DNA of 64,000 bases, taken from the NCBI RefSeq assembly GCF_013388355.1, contig NZ_CP058246.1, positions 2,728,001-2,792,000 on the forward strand. Direction: 5' to 3'. Both the position numbers and the translations under genes were made by a program. Origin of the DNA: Flavobacterium sp. LPB0248. GTDB taxonomy: Bacteria; Bacteroidota; Bacteroidia; Flavobacteriales; Flavobacteriaceae. Position 1 is the stretch's first letter. Each line of letters opens with the position of its first letter. Positions 21,500 through 31,024 of the stretch are shown piece by piece. The notes beneath the pieces are model-generated. The model saw only the letters and a list, made by a program, of their open reading frames with translations, made no database searches and had not been told where the DNA came from.

Positions 21500-22687
21500 A
21501 TGAAAACTTTAAACGATTTCGATTTTAAAAATAAAAAAGCAATTATCCGTGTTGACTTCAACGTGCCATTGGATGAAAATTTTAATGTAACAGATACGAC
21601 ACGTATTGAGGCTGCAAAACCAACAATCGATACTATTTTAGCACAAGGCGGAAGCGTGATTTTAATGTCACACCTTGGAAGACCAAAAGGAGCAGAAGAG
21701 AAATACTCTCTAAAACATATTCTAAAAACAGCTTCTGATATTTTAGGAGTTCAAGTAAAATTTGCTGAAAACTGCGTTGGAGAACCAGCTCAGACTGCCG
21801 CAAAAGATTTAAAACCAGGTGAAGTTCTTTTATTAGAAAATTTACGTTTTCATGCTGAAGAAGAAGCTGGAGATGTAGCTTTCGCTAAAGAATTAGCTTC
21901 TCTTGGAGATATTTATGTAAACGATGCATTTGGTACAGCTCACAGAGCGCACGCATCGACTACAATTATTGCACAGTTTTTTCCAAACGATAAATGTTTC
22001 GGAACATTATTGGCAAAAGAAATTGACAGTTTAAATAAAGTTCTTAAAAACAGTGAAAAACCTGTAACTGCTGTTCTTGGAGGTTCTAAAGTTTCTTCTA
22101 AAATCACCGTTATCGAAAATATCCTAGATAAAGTAGATCACATGATTATTGGAGGAGGAATGACTTTTACTTTCATTAAAGCTCAAGGCGGAAAAATTGG
22201 AGAGTCTATCTGCGAAGATGACAAACTAGATTTAGCTCTTGAAATTTTGAGATTAGCAAAAGAAAAAAATGTTCAGGTTCATATTCCTGTTGATGTTATT
22301 GCTGCAGACGATTTCTCAAACAATGCAAACACGAAGGTTGTAGATGTAACTGCAATTCCTGACGGATGGCAAGGTTTAGATGCAGGTCCAAAATCTTTAG
22401 AAAACTTCAAAAAGGTTATTTTAGAGTCAAAAACAATTCTTTGGAATGGTCCATTAGGAGTTTTTGAAATGGAAACGTTCTGTAAAGGAACAATCGCATT
22501 AGGAGATTATATCGCAGAAGCTACAGCAAATGGAGCATTTTCATTAGTTGGTGGTGGAGATTCTGTTGCAGCAGTAAAACAGTTCGGATTTGAAGATAAA
22601 ATGAGCTACGTTTCCACTGGTGGCGGGGCTATGCTAGAAATGTTAGAAGGAAGAATTTTACCTGGAATCGCTGCGATTTTAGACTAA
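21500..22687 (+). CDS. pgk: Phosphoglycerate kinase
   Basis: Cytosolic glycolytic enzyme interconverting 1,3-bisphosphoglycerate plus ADP and 3-phosphoglycerate plus ATP. The 395-residue length is normal. Recognisable family signatures are RVDFNVPLD near the N-terminus, [10 protein letters not shown], the AHRAHAST loop, a conserved GGSKVSSKI segment, WNGPLGVFE and the C-terminal glycine-rich nucleotide loop [13 protein letters not shown]. It has its own promoter-like box and appears monocistronic between the spr operon and the transglycosylase gene. Confidence 0.98.
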   Translation: MKTLNDFDFKNKKAIIRVDFNVPLDENFNVTDTTRIEAAKPTIDTILAQGGSVILMSHLGRPKGAEEKYSLKHILKTASDILGVQVKFAENCVGEPAQTAAKDLKPGEVLLLENLRFHAEEEAGDVAFAKELASLGDIYVNDAFGTAHRAHASTTIIAQFFPNDKCFGTLLAKEIDSLNKVLKNSEKPVTAVLGGSKVSSKITVIENILDKVDHMIIGGGMTFTFIKAQGGKIGESICEDDKLDLALEILRLAKEKNVQVHIPVDVIAADDFSNNANTKVVDVTAIPDGWQGLDAGPKSLENFKKVILESKTILWNGPLGVFEMETFCKGTIALGDYIAEATANGAFSLVGGGDSVAAVKQFGFEDKMSYVSTGGGAMLEMLEGRILPGIAAILD

Positions 22688-22735
22688 AAAATCACAATTA
22701 ACATTTTTTTAAACACTTTTCTTCGATAAAGGGCT

Positions 22736-22743
22736 TAGATTTG
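22736..22743 (+). promoter_or_regulatory. Flavobacterial -10 box (TAGATTTG) for the transglycosylase gene
   Basis: TAGATTTG fits TAnnTTTG and overlaps an in-frame TTG at 22741. This argues that the TTG belongs to the promoter and that translation begins at the ATG at 22798, which also gives a clean signal peptide. Confidence 0.5.
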
Positions 22744-22797
22744 CAAAAATACAACTCTTGTAATTATTTGAATTACAGAATTTTAAAAAAATGTTAT

Positions 22798-24612
22798 ATG
22801 ATTGTAAAGAAATTATCGTTAGTGGTTTCGGCTTTCTTTTCGCTTGCTGTCTGTGCACAGGAAACGGCAAAGGCAGATGTAGAACTGAAGCCAGAGGTTA
22901 AACTTTCATATTTAGATTCTATTAAAAGCACATTCAAAAAGAACGATCTTGCTACAAAAGTAGATAGTCTTTGGATGAACGAATTAGTAAGTCTCGATAT
23001 TTATGATGATCTGACCAAAGACATTCAAACCATCAATAAAGATGTTACTGTCGATGAAGAACTCCCAACCGAACTGCTAAAACAGCGTTTGGCGGCGATG
23101 AATCAGAAATCACCTTTTGAGATACAATACAATCAAGGTTTAGAAAATATAATAAAGTCATTTCTTAAGAATCGTAAAAAATCGTTTTCTCGATTAATGG
23201 CTTTATCAGAATATTATTTCCCAATCTTCGAGGATGCTTTTGCCAAACAAAACGTTCCTTTGGAAATAAAATATTTAGCCGTTGTAGAATCTGCTTTAAA
23301 TCCTAAAGCAGTTTCTAAAATGGGCGCTACGGGACTTTGGCAGTTTATGTACGGAACCGGAAAACAATACGCTTTAAAAATCGATTCTTATATCGACGAA
23401 AGAAGTGATCCCCTTAAAGCTACAGCTGCAGCATCAGAATACATGACCAAAATGTTCAATATTTTTGGCGACTGGGAACTGGTTCTAGCTTCTTACAATT
23501 CAGGTCCAGGAAATGTTACCAAAGCAATTCGTCGTTCTGGCGGAAAAACAAAATACTGGGACATTCGTAATTATCTTCCAAAAGAAACTCAAGGTTACGT
23601 GCCAGCTTTCTTAGCAACAATGTACCTTTTTGAATATCACAAAGAACACGGAATCAATCCAGAAAGAGCTGTAGTTAAAAACTTTGAAACCGATACGATA
23701 GCAGTCAAAAATCAAATGTCTTTCAAACAGATTGCCGATTTATTAGATATGCCACAATCTCAAATTCAGCTTTTAAATCCATCGTATAAAATGGGAGTTG
23801 TGCCTTTTTACCAAGGAGAACAGCATTTTATCCGTCTTCCAAAAGATAAAGTAGCAACATTTGTTTCAAACGAAGATCAGATTTATGCTTACGTAAAGCA
23901 TGATACAGAGTTTAGAGCAACATCATCTAGATTAGCGGTAAAATATGCTCCAAAAGCGAAACCTGCGGTTGCAAAACCTGCAGCGGTTGAAAGCGGTGAT
24001 TTTGAATTTTATAAAGTTCGAAAAGGAGATAATTTAGGCGCAATTGCATCTAAATATAATGTTAGCATTAGCGAGTTGAAAAAATGGAATAATCTGAAAA
24101 CAAATGCTGTCGCTATTGGAAGAAGTCTAAAGATTAAATCTGAAGAAGAAGTTCCAGTTAAAACTACTCCTATCATAGACAGAAAAGAAGAAGCAATCGC
24201 TTCTGCTGATGAAAAAAATAAGTCAACAGCGGTAGATATGGACTATGTTGTAGTAGCTGGAGATAATTTAGGCAGTATTGCAAAGAAATTCGGTACGACT
24301 ATTGCGGAGTTAAAAGAACTTAATAATTTAACTTCAAATAACATTGGTTTAGGAAAAACACTGATTATTTCTAAAGCAGCAATAGTTATAGAAGAGCCTG
24401 TTTCAACAGCAATTGCATCAAACTCGGTTGATTCATTCAAGAAAAAAGCACCTTCTAAAAATGTAAGTGAAGATTATTACGTTAAAAAAGGAGATTCTTT
24501 ATACAGCATTTCTAAAAAATATCCTGGAGTAACAATTTCAGATATTAAAAAATGGAATGGTATTAAAGATGAAGATATTAAACCGGGAATGAAACTTAAA
24601 ATAAACGGATAA
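22798..24612 (+). CDS. MltD-like lytic transglycosylase with three LysM domains
   Basis: Predicted periplasmic or envelope murein lytic transglycosylase cleaving the MurNAc-GlcNAc bond with formation of 1,6-anhydroMurNAc. I set the start at 22798 (MIVKKLSLVVSAFFSLAVCAQ, a signal peptide), giving 604 residues. The SLT catalytic domain covers about residues 140-300, with the catalytic Glu in VVESALNP (E164), then GATGLWQFM and ASYNSGPGNV motifs. Three LysM peptidoglycan-binding modules follow in the C-terminal third, each starting with a GDNLG or GDSLY motif (near residues 407, 483 and 560). This is the standard MltD layout in Bacteroidetes. It is followed by a lipoprotein gene with its own -10 box, so co-transcription is not certain. 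Confidence 0.93.
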   Translation: MIVKKLSLVVSAFFSLAVCAQETAKADVELKPEVKLSYLDSIKSTFKKNDLATKVDSLWMNELVSLDIYDDLTKDIQTINKDVTVDEELPTELLKQRLAAMNQKSPFEIQYNQGLENIIKSFLKNRKKSFSRLMALSEYYFPIFEDAFAKQNVPLEIKYLAVVESALNPKAVSKMGATGLWQFMYGTGKQYALKIDSYIDERSDPLKATAAASEYMTKMFNIFGDWELVLASYNSGPGNVTKAIRRSGGKTKYWDIRNYLPKETQGYVPAFLATMYLFEYHKEHGINPERAVVKNFETDTIAVKNQMSFKQIADLLDMPQSQIQLLNPSYKMGVVPFYQGEQHFIRLPKDKVATFVSNEDQIYAYVKHDTEFRATSSRLAVKYAPKAKPAVAKPAAVESGDFEFYKVRKGDNLGAIASKYNVSISELKKWNNLKTNAVAIGRSLKIKSEEEVPVKTTPIIDRKEEAIASADEKNKSTAVDMDYVVVAGDNLGSIAKKFGTTIAELKELNNLTSNNIGLGKTLIISKAAIVIEEPVSTAIASNSVDSFKKKAPSKNVSEDYYVKKGDSLYSISKKYPGVTISDIKKWNGIKDEDIKPGMKLKING

Positions 24613-24627
24613 ATAGAATATTCTTAT

Positions 24628-24635
24628 TAAATTTG
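24628..24635 (+). promoter_or_regulatory. Flavobacterial -10 box (TAAATTTG) for DUF4837 gene
   Basis: TAAATTTG matches TAnnTTTG, 24 nt before the ATG at 24660. No clear TTG at the usual -33 distance. Confidence 0.4.
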
Positions 24636-24659
24636 GGTTTTATTTCATAAATTAAAAAA

Positions 24660-25628
24660 ATGAATAAAACCCATTTTTTATTGCTATTAGTTCCATTTTT
24701 CCTGACTTCTTGTTTTAAAAGCGAAAAACAGAGCGAACCAGTTTCTGGAAAAACCAACACCATCTCGGTCATTATTGACGATCAGCTATGGTATGGAGAA
24801 GTAGGTGATAGCATCAGAAATAAATTTGCCTCTCCGGTTCTTGGACTTACCCAAGAAGAGCCACTTTTTACCATAAATCAATATCCCGCCAGATTGCTAG
24901 AAGGCTTTGTTACAGACAGCCGAAGCATTATTGTGGTAAAAAAAGCCACAACGGATAAATTCGAAATCATTCGGAGCAAAACATTGCCCCACAATACTTT
25001 TCGTATTTACGGAAAATCGGTAGACGATATTATCTGCAGTCTCGAATTGAATTCAGCGCAGATCATAAAAATAATTCACGACGCCGAAATTGAAAAAATT
25101 CAGGAAGATAACAGCACTTCGTTGTTAAATAAGGCAATTATTAAAAACAAATTCCATATTAATATTCAGATTCCATCAGGATATGAATATATGTTGCATA
25201 AAAAGAAATTCATCTGGCTTAAAAAAGAAATCATAAGCGGTAACACCAGTTTATTAATTTACCAGATTCCACTATCTAATTTCAAGAAGAAAAAAGACGT
25301 TGTAAATGCCATTGTCAAAATGCGTGATTCAATAGGTAAATATATTCAAGGACGTGAACCCAATACGCAAATGATTACCAGCGAAGCTTACGCTCCTTAT
25401 TTCTCAAAAATAACTTTAGATAATAAAACGGCTTTCGAAACAAAAGGAACGTGGGAATTGAAAAACGATTTTATGTCGGGGCCTTTTATCAATTATGCCA
25501 TATTAGATGAAACCTTCAATCGTGTTTTGGTTATAGAAGGTTTCTGTTATTCGCCTTCGCATCAAGAACGTGATCTAATGTTAGAACTTGAAGCCATTAT
25601 AAAAACAGTTAAAATTGACAAAAGATAG
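24660..25628 (+). CDS. DUF4837 family lipoprotein
   Basis: A 322-residue lipoprotein. The signal sequence MNKTHFLLLLVPFFLTSC ends in a lipobox with Cys18. The body (SVIIDDQLWYGEVGDSIR, then a region rich in charged helices, and a C-terminal part with TKGTWELKNDFMSGPFINYA) matches the DUF4837 family found across Bacteroidetes. No enzyme motif is visible and the function is unknown. Gene context (downstream of a peptidoglycan lytic enzyme) weakly suggests an envelope role. Family assignment is from recall of the N-terminal pattern. Confidence 0.8.
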   Translation: MNKTHFLLLLVPFFLTSCFKSEKQSEPVSGKTNTISVIIDDQLWYGEVGDSIRNKFASPVLGLTQEEPLFTINQYPARLLEGFVTDSRSIIVVKKATTDKFEIIRSKTLPHNTFRIYGKSVDDIICSLELNSAQIIKIIHDAEIEKIQEDNSTSLLNKAIIKNKFHINIQIPSGYEYMLHKKKFIWLKKEIISGNTSLLIYQIPLSNFKKKKDVVNAIVKMRDSIGKYIQGREPNTQMITSEAYAPYFSKITLDNKTAFETKGTWELKNDFMSGPFINYAILDETFNRVLVIEGFCYSPSHQERDLMLELEAIIKTVKIDKR

Positions 25629-25639
25629 AGTTTCAGGTT

Positions 25640-25770
25640 TTATTACGTATTCAATAGTTCTCAAAGATTAATAGCGTCCTTTGCGCAAAAACTTTGTGAG
25701 CTTTGCGGTTTAATTTGTCTAGTTTATCAACATGAAACCTCAAACTTCAAACTTGAAACAAAAAATTTCG
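25640..25770. repeat. Word-like intergenic repeat sequence
   Basis: The gap after the DUF4837 gene holds the phrase pattern CTTTGCGCAAAAACTTTGTGAGCTTTGCGG followed by AACCTCAAACTTCAAACTTGAAAC, shown here in descriptive form only. The same word types recur in other gaps (52450, 58440, 60790). No gene or terminator was recognised in it. Confidence 0.5.
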
Positions 25771-25806
25771 TACTTTTATTCATAACAAACATAAAAACAA
25801 ATAGTT

Positions 25807-26448
25807 ATGAAAAGATTAACCGCAACCTTAGCAATAATAACCTTGTGTTTTATTTCTTGTAAAAAAGAAGTGAAAGAGGAAACTACAACCTCAGTAGCAA
25901 CAGATTCTGTTAAAACTGAAGAACCTGTTACCGAAGCGCCATTAGATTCTGCAGCACAAATGAAGGCTTGGCAAGAATATGCAACTCCTAGTAATCCGCA
26001 TAAAATGCTGGCTGATGAAGTTGGAACTTGGAATTGTGATATGACGTTTTGGTCTGATGCTAATGCAAAACCTGAAAAAGAAACTTCTGTGGCGGAAATT
26101 AAAATGATTTTAGGCGGACGCTTTCAAGAAGCAACGTATAAAGGAACTATGATGGGGCAGCCATTTGAAGGCAAAGGCACAGTGGGCTATAATAATGCGA
26201 GTAAAGAATACATTTCCACATTTATTGATAATATGGGAACAGGAATGATGGTTGGTAGAGGAAAGTATAACGAAAGTACTAAGAGTATAGAATTTGACGG
26301 CGAAATGGCCGATCCAGTAACAGCAAAAAATACAAAGTACAGAGAAGTTTACACCGTTGTAGATGCTAAAACACGAAAAATGGAAATGTTCGACACAAAA
26401 AACGGAACAGAATATAAAAGCATGGAAATCGTAATGACGAAAAAATAA
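25807..26448 (+). CDS. DUF1579-like lipoprotein
   Basis: A 213-residue lipoprotein whose signal MKRLTATLAIITLCFISC ends with Cys18. A low-complexity Glu/Thr linker follows, then a compact domain from about residue 60 (MLADEVGTWNCDMTFW, GGRFQEATYKGTMMGQPFEGKG). This is the DUF1579 pattern: a calycin-like barrel of unknown function. The gene stands alone between two word-repeat gaps. An ATG with an A-rich leader is consistent with Bacteroidetes translation starts. Confidence 0.8.
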   Translation: MKRLTATLAIITLCFISCKKEVKEETTTSVATDSVKTEEPVTEAPLDSAAQMKAWQEYATPSNPHKMLADEVGTWNCDMTFWSDANAKPEKETSVAEIKMILGGRFQEATYKGTMMGQPFEGKGTVGYNNASKEYISTFIDNMGTGMMVGRGKYNESTKSIEFDGEMADPVTAKNTKYREVYTVVDAKTRKMEMFDTKNGTEYKSMEIVMTKK

Positions 26449-26610
26449 TTTTCTATTTAGATTCAAAGAAACAAAGTTGCAAAGGCACAAAGGTTTATTT
26501 CTGTGAGATATAACTTTGTGTCTTTTTTGATTTCTATAAGAAACTTTAGCGCAATTAAAAAATAATATAACTTAGCGCCTTCGTGCCTTCGCGGCAAAAA
26601 GTAAGCAAGA

Positions 26611-27057
26611 ATGGAATTAAAATGGAAAATAAAGCCTTTTGAGGCATTAACTGTTCATGAGTTATATGATTTACTCAAACTAAGAAGTGAAATCTTTGTC
26701 GTTGAGCAAAACTGCGTCTATTTAGACCTTGATGGCAAAGACAAGAAAGCTTTGCACTTAATTGGAGAATTTGAAGATAAAATCGTGGCTTATTCACGCT
26801 TATTTGATGCTGGAATTAGTTTTGACAATGCTTCTATCGGAAGAGTAGTTGTAGACGCCAATTACAGAGATAGAAAATGGGGACATGAACTAATGCAGGA
26901 AGCCGTAGCTGGAATTAAATCTAATTTTGGAAAAGATAAAATTACCATTGGAGCTCAATTATACTTGAAGAAATTCTACGAAAGCCACGGTTTTGTTCAA
27001 ACCAGCGAAATGTATCTAGAAGATGATATTGAGCATATTGAAATGGTGAGAGAATAA
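26611..27057 (+). CDS. GNAT N-acetyltransferase, ElaA-like
   Basis: A 148-residue cytosolic GNAT acetyltransferase. The N-terminal WKIKPFEALTVHELYDLLKLRSEIFVVEQ pattern, described by its key residues, is typical of the ElaA group. The acetyl-CoA binding segment is IGRVVVDANYRDRKWGHELM (motif A, about residues 72-92), and KKFYESHGFVQTSEMYLEDDIEH forms the C-terminal end. The substrate is unknown. The preceding gap contains word-like repeats and no terminator that I trust. Confidence 0.88.
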   Translation: MELKWKIKPFEALTVHELYDLLKLRSEIFVVEQNCVYLDLDGKDKKALHLIGEFEDKIVAYSRLFDAGISFDNASIGRVVVDANYRDRKWGHELMQEAVAGIKSNFGKDKITIGAQLYLKKFYESHGFVQTSEMYLEDDIEHIEMVRE

Positions 27058-27134
27058 TTGAAAATTCAATAAAGCTACAATAAGGAAAAACCTTAGAATC
27101 TTAGTAACTCAGCATCTTAGAAGCTTAGAAAAAA

Positions 27135-27938
27135 CTAAATTTTAGTAATCACAAACTCCACTCGCCGATCATAATTATCACCTTTCCCTAAAGGATATCG
27201 ATTGCCGCATCCAACATAAGTCATACGGCTTTTGGAAATTTTTTTAGACATCAAATAGTGAAAAACCGTTTTGGCACGATTCCAAGAAAGTCTCCTTTCT
27301 TTTGTGTCTCTATCAATTCCGTCACTATAAATTTCGGGTGTGCAACAGACATGACCTCTAATCTCAAAATTGAGAGTTCTATGTTTTTGAAGTGTTACTG
27401 CAATTTTATCTAGTTCTTTTTTAGAAGTGCTGGTTAGTTTGGCGCTTCCAATATCAAATAAAATAGATTCGAGATAAACCTTGTCACCAACTTTTAGATT
27501 GTCTTTGAAAGAAGTATAAACTCCTTTTCCAAAACTATTTTTCTTAACAACGATTAAATCAACCCGCCGATTTCGGAGGCGTGTCTCATACAGATTTTCT
27601 ACCGTATCTGCTTTTACGATAACACGTCCTTTTCCTTCAAGAATGACAATTTTACTCTGTTTGAATCCTTTCGCGACCAATAGATTCTGAATCGTATTAG
27701 CCCGATTGTTAGACAATCTAAAGTTATACTCATCGTTTCCGCGATCATCACAATAGCCATAAATCTGTATAGACTCAACTTTTGCTGTGTCTATGTTTTT
27801 TATAAAGTTTGATACAACAGTAATTTGTTTATCTGTCAGATCATACCTGTCAAATTCAAAATAAATAGTTTCAACAGGTTTTTGCTGTGCCGTTACTGTA
27901 TAAAATGAAAAAAGAGTCAGGGCTAAAGTTATCTTCAT
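27135..27938 (-). CDS. Exported protein with two tandem OmpA-like domains
   Basis: A 267-residue protein with a signal peptide (MKITLALTLFSFYTVTAQ). It has two OmpA/MotB-type peptidoglycan-binding domains in tandem: about residues 25-125 (YFEFDRYDLT, then NNRANTIQNLL and RNRRVDLIV) and about residues 155-265 (ILFDIGSAKLT, then RLSWNRAKTVFHYL and YDRRVEFVI). No transmembrane barrel is attached. Likely periplasmic and cell-wall binding. The second copy contains an inserted CC pair (RGHVCCTPE) where the usual motif has a polar GH-T turn. Its start is 4 nt from the end of the S41 peptidase gene upstream, so the two are probably co-transcribed. Confidence 0.85.
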   Translation of the reverse strand: MKITLALTLFSFYTVTAQQKPVETIYFEFDRYDLTDKQITVVSNFIKNIDTAKVESIQIYGYCDDRGNDEYNFRLSNNRANTIQNLLVAKGFKQSKIVILEGKGRVIVKADTVENLYETRLRNRRVDLIVVKKNSFGKGVYTSFKDNLKVGDKVYLESILFDIGSAKLTSTSKKELDKIAVTLQKHRTLNFEIRGHVCCTPEIYSDGIDRDTKERRLSWNRAKTVFHYLMSKKISKSRMTYVGCGNRYPLGKGDNYDRRVEFVITKI

Positions 27939-27941
27939 TCA

Positions 27942-29579
27942 CTACATTTTTAAAATCGTTTTATATTCTGTTTGGTTATTTAATACGCTAACTGCTCTTT
28001 TAATTTCTGAATTGTTTTTTAAATAATACTGATACAAACCTTCCTGATATTGGTATCTTTTAATCAACTCTTCCAAAATCATGTTTTTAATTTCTTTTTG
28101 GTTTTTGTCCAGTAAAGTAGTTTCGCTTTTTTCTAAAGCATTCAACAATTGCTGATATTCGGCAGTAATGGTCTCGTCAATTTTTTCTTTTTTAGCTGCT
28201 GCTAAAGTGTTTTTCAAAGCCACTTCAGTATCTGTATCGAAAGTGATTTTATTGGTTTTCAAATATTGTTTAAAAGCGGTATAATCTGCATCTGTAATGG
28301 TCGGAATTTTATCTCCCAAAGCTGGATTTTTGTAATAATACGTTGTTGCATAATCAAAAACACCATCATTTTTAATCAAAGCAGTTGCAATGGCACTCGT
28401 CTTGGTTTCTTCCAATTCAATATCTGGTAAAACTCCTCCACCATCATAAACAGTTCTTCCTTTTCTGGTTTTAAAAGCATTGAAATTTTTAGCATCAGTT
28501 TTCTGAGCCACACCATTTTTATCTTTATGCGCATAATCCAAAGCCTGAATACATCTTCCAGAAGGCGTATAATATCTTGAGATCGTTACTTTCAATTGCG
28601 TTCCATAAGTTAAATCAACAGAACGCTGAACCAAGCCTTTTCCAAAACTTCTGCTTCCTAAAATAACGGCACGATCCAAATCTTGCAAAGCGCCCGAAAC
28701 AATTTCAGAAGCCGAAGCACTTCTTCCGTTCACTAAAATTGCCAATGGAATTTCGGTGTCAACAGGTTCTTTCTGTGTTTTATACGTATTGTTGTGTTTT
28801 TCAATTCGCGATTTGGTTGTTACGATTACTTCGTTTTTTGGAACAAACAAATTGCAGATATCAATTGCTTCATTCAATAATCCTCCAGGATTTCCTCTTA
28901 AATCTAAAACAATCTGTTTGGCTCCATCGGCTTTTAATTTCTCAAGAGCATCTTTAACTTCGGCAGAAGCTTTTCTGCTAAAATGCGCCAAAACAATATA
29001 TCCTGTTTTATCATCAATTTTTCCGTAAAAAGGAACGGATTTAATATCAACTTCATCCAAAACCAGAACAGTAGTATTTGGTTTTCCCTGACGAAGATAT
29101 TTGATGTTGATTTTAGTGTTTTTTGTTCCCTTCAATAATTGAGAAGCATCGTCTTTAAAATCAGCAATCAATACATCACCAATTTGGATAATTTCATCAC
29201 CAGCTTTTAATCCGGCTTTATCAGCGGGATAATTTTTATAAGGTTCACGAACAACTAAGCGGTCATTTTTTCTAGAAATCAGGGCGCCGATTCCAGTATA
29301 TTCTCCAGTATTATTGATTTTAAAGTTGACAACATCTTGTTCGTTAAAATAAACCGTGTACGGATCTAAACTTCCCAACATACTTTTAATGGCTTTATCC
29401 ATCAAATCACCAGGATTGGTTTCGTCGACATAATTGGTATTTACGGCTTTAAACAAAGTCGTAAAAATTTCGATCTGTTTGGCAATTTCAAAAAAATCTT
29501 CTCTAAAACTGGTTCCAACAAACAACATTCCCGCCGCAGCGACTGGTATAATAAATTTCTTTTTGAAATACGGATACAT
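27942..29579 (-). CDS. C-terminal processing peptidase, S41 family with PDZ domain
   Basis: Tail-specific (CtpA-like) periplasmic serine protease of 545 residues. I start it at 29579 (MYPYFKKKFIIPVAAAGML, an N-terminal membrane anchor); a longer frame would begin inside the upstream DUF4349 gene. The PDZ domain is at about residues 88-170 (GIGALISRKNDRLVV, PADKAGLKAGDEI). The S41 core has LRGNPGGLL, the Ser-containing loop GRSASASEIVSGA (about 285-297) and the catalytic Lys in SFGKGLVQ (K314). A long helical C-terminal extension follows. The start is 2 nt from the end of the preceding DUF4349 gene, indicating an operon with it and the OmpA-like gene. Confidence 0.95.
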   Translation of the reverse strand: MYPYFKKKFIIPVAAAGMLFVGTSFREDFFEIAKQIEIFTTLFKAVNTNYVDETNPGDLMDKAIKSMLGSLDPYTVYFNEQDVVNFKINNTGEYTGIGALISRKNDRLVVREPYKNYPADKAGLKAGDEIIQIGDVLIADFKDDASQLLKGTKNTKINIKYLRQGKPNTTVLVLDEVDIKSVPFYGKIDDKTGYIVLAHFSRKASAEVKDALEKLKADGAKQIVLDLRGNPGGLLNEAIDICNLFVPKNEVIVTTKSRIEKHNNTYKTQKEPVDTEIPLAILVNGRSASASEIVSGALQDLDRAVILGSRSFGKGLVQRSVDLTYGTQLKVTISRYYTPSGRCIQALDYAHKDKNGVAQKTDAKNFNAFKTRKGRTVYDGGGVLPDIELEETKTSAIATALIKNDGVFDYATTYYYKNPALGDKIPTITDADYTAFKQYLKTNKITFDTDTEVALKNTLAAAKKEKIDETITAEYQQLLNALEKSETTLLDKNQKEIKNMILEELIKRYQYQEGLYQYYLKNNSEIKRAVSVLNNQTEYKTILKM

Positions 29580-29581
29580 GA

Positions 29582-30424
29582 TTATTCTTTTTTTCTTCTT
29601 TTTAATCTTTTTCTTATAAAATAGGCAAATACACAAAATAGGATAACAAACGGCCAAACGCTGATTAGCGAAATTAAAAAATCAGATAGACTAAAGAATC
29701 CCGATTTAACAGCGTTCCAAAGTTTGGAGCCGTAAGATATTTTAATGCCTTCTTTTTCAGCAATAGTTTTATAAAACTCTATTGTAATCGTGCTTTCAGA
29801 AACACGGCTTTCTAAATATTTCAACTGACCTTCTTTAGCCTCAATTTCTTCTCGAATAGTTGAAATCTGTTGTTCAATTTCTAAAATCTCACTGACTTTG
29901 TTCGCTTTCTTTAAAATTTCAAGATAACGTTCTTCCAGTTTTTTCTTGGTTTTTAATCGTGAAGTTAAATCGATAAATTGTTCTGTGACGTCTTCTGCTG
30001 AGATGTTTTTGACTTCAAAATAAGAAACACCTTTAGAAACATCATTTATAAAACGGTCAAAATTCTGGCTTGGTACCTTTACAGTAAGATTTCTAAAGAC
30101 AGTTCCGTAATCTTTTCCTTCTGAATCGTTTATAATTCTGGCTTTGTTGCTTAAAATTGTTTTTTGAATTTGATTGAAAGTGTTTTCAAGATTATCAGTT
30201 TCAAATCGTAATGTCGCTTCCTTTATAATCTTCTGTTCAATTTCTTGTTTGACTTTTACAGGAGGCGCTGCTACTGGATCAGGATCTTTATCACCAGAAC
30301 TAGCTCCTGCTTTTGGAGGAAGTTTTACCGCTGCAATAGAAATATTTTCTTCATTTGGAGCAGAAGATTTACTACAGCTAGAAAGAATAAAAACAAAAAG
30401 TAATAAAAAGAAAAGTTGACGCAT
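29582..30424 (-). CDS. DUF4349 lipoprotein with C-terminal membrane segment
   Basis: A 280-residue predicted lipoprotein (MRQLFFLLLFVFILSSC, Cys17). After a Pro/Ala/Lys linker, the DUF4349 region starts near residue 65 (KIIKEATLRFETDNLENT). It contains a coiled coil (residues about 165-205, EEIEAKEGQLKYLESRV) and ends with one transmembrane helix (WPFVILFCVFAYFI) and a basic tail. Family function is unknown. It is first in a tight minus-strand group with the S41 protease and the OmpA-like gene, so a link to envelope quality control is possible, but that is inference. Confidence 0.85.
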   Translation of the reverse strand: MRQLFFLLLFVFILSSCSKSSAPNEENISIAAVKLPPKAGASSGDKDPDPVAAPPVKVKQEIEQKIIKEATLRFETDNLENTFNQIQKTILSNKARIINDSEGKDYGTVFRNLTVKVPSQNFDRFINDVSKGVSYFEVKNISAEDVTEQFIDLTSRLKTKKKLEERYLEILKKANKVSEILEIEQQISTIREEIEAKEGQLKYLESRVSESTITIEFYKTIAEKEGIKISYGSKLWNAVKSGFFSLSDFLISLISVWPFVILFCVFAYFIRKRLKRRKKE

Positions 30425-30494
30425 AAAATTTCAATTTAGAGCTAAAACTACGATTTTTTTGTCTAACTTGATTAATAATCTTACGTTTTGAAAT

Positions 30495-30899
30495 TTACGC
30501 TTCAGTTTTCGTATCAGAATCTTGAGGTTTGTTGATTTGAGAAGAAAATTTCTCAAATAACTGAATCATTTTGGTATTGATTTCTTCGTAAGATAAACGG
30601 TCTTTGGTCTGATAGAAAAGCATTATCGAATAGGGCTGATCTAAGTTATCCAAAAGCAAATGTTTGTTCAAACGATACGTTTCTCTTAAAACTCTTTTGA
30701 AGTAATTGCGGTCAACAGCTTTCTTGAAGTATTTCTTAGATACCGAAACACCAATTTTAGTCTGCTCTTCTGAATTTTCTTCCGCTTGACGGTAAACCAA
30801 ACGAAGCGGATATTTGGAAATCGATTTTCCTGCGGAAAACAGTAGTCCAATGGTAGTTTTGCTTTTTAAACGCTCGTTTTTAGGATATGTAAAGTTCAT
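30495..30899 (-). CDS. rnpA: Ribonuclease P protein component
   Basis: Protein subunit of RNase P, which assists the catalytic RNA in 5' tRNA maturation. The 134-residue length is typical. The start YPKNERLKSKTTIGLLF and the central RNP signature (SKKYFKKAVDRNYFKRVLRE) are clear. The usual neighbour rpmH is not adjacent here. The gene is divergent from plsC; TACCTTTG (complement of 30931-30938) is a good -10 candidate. Confidence 0.96.
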   Translation of the reverse strand: MNFTYPKNERLKSKTTIGLLFSAGKSISKYPLRLVYRQAEENSEEQTKIGVSVSKKYFKKAVDRNYFKRVLRETYRLNKHLLLDNLDQPYSIMLFYQTKDRLSYEEINTKMIQLFEKFSSQINKPQDSDTKTEA

Positions 30900-30930
30900 T
30901 TATTTCAGAAAAAATTTGCAAATTCTGCTG

Positions 30931-30938
30931 CAAAGGTA
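30931..30938 (-). promoter_or_regulatory. Flavobacterial -10 box (TACCTTTG) for rnpA
   Basis: Minus-strand TACCTTTG, 31 nt before the rnpA start, fits TAnnTTTG. No convincing -33 TTG at the right distance. Confidence 0.4.
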
Positions 30939-30998
30939 CAATTAAACCATAAAAACAGTTATTGTTTTCAATTTTAATAAGGCTAAAAATATATTTAC

Positions 30999-31006
30999 TA
31001 CTTTTG
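30999..31006 (+). promoter_or_regulatory. Flavobacterial -10 box (TACTTTTG) for plsC
   Basis: TACTTTTG, 18 nt before the plsC ATG, fits TAnnTTTG. The -33 element is not evident. Confidence 0.4.
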
Positions 31007-31024
31007 CGCATTAATTTTTGAAGC

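Noticed and set aside
22741..22743. TTG start for the transglycosylase
   Set aside because: It falls in a TAnnTTTG promoter box; the ATG at 22798 gives a signal peptide.
28739..29028. Plus-strand frames opposite the S41 peptidase
   Set aside because: Antisense shadows of the PDZ and catalytic region with no family support.
29580..29657. Extended start for the S41 peptidase inside DUF4349
   Set aside because: The extension is Lys-rich and overlaps the upstream coding region; MYPYFKKKF gives a membrane anchor.
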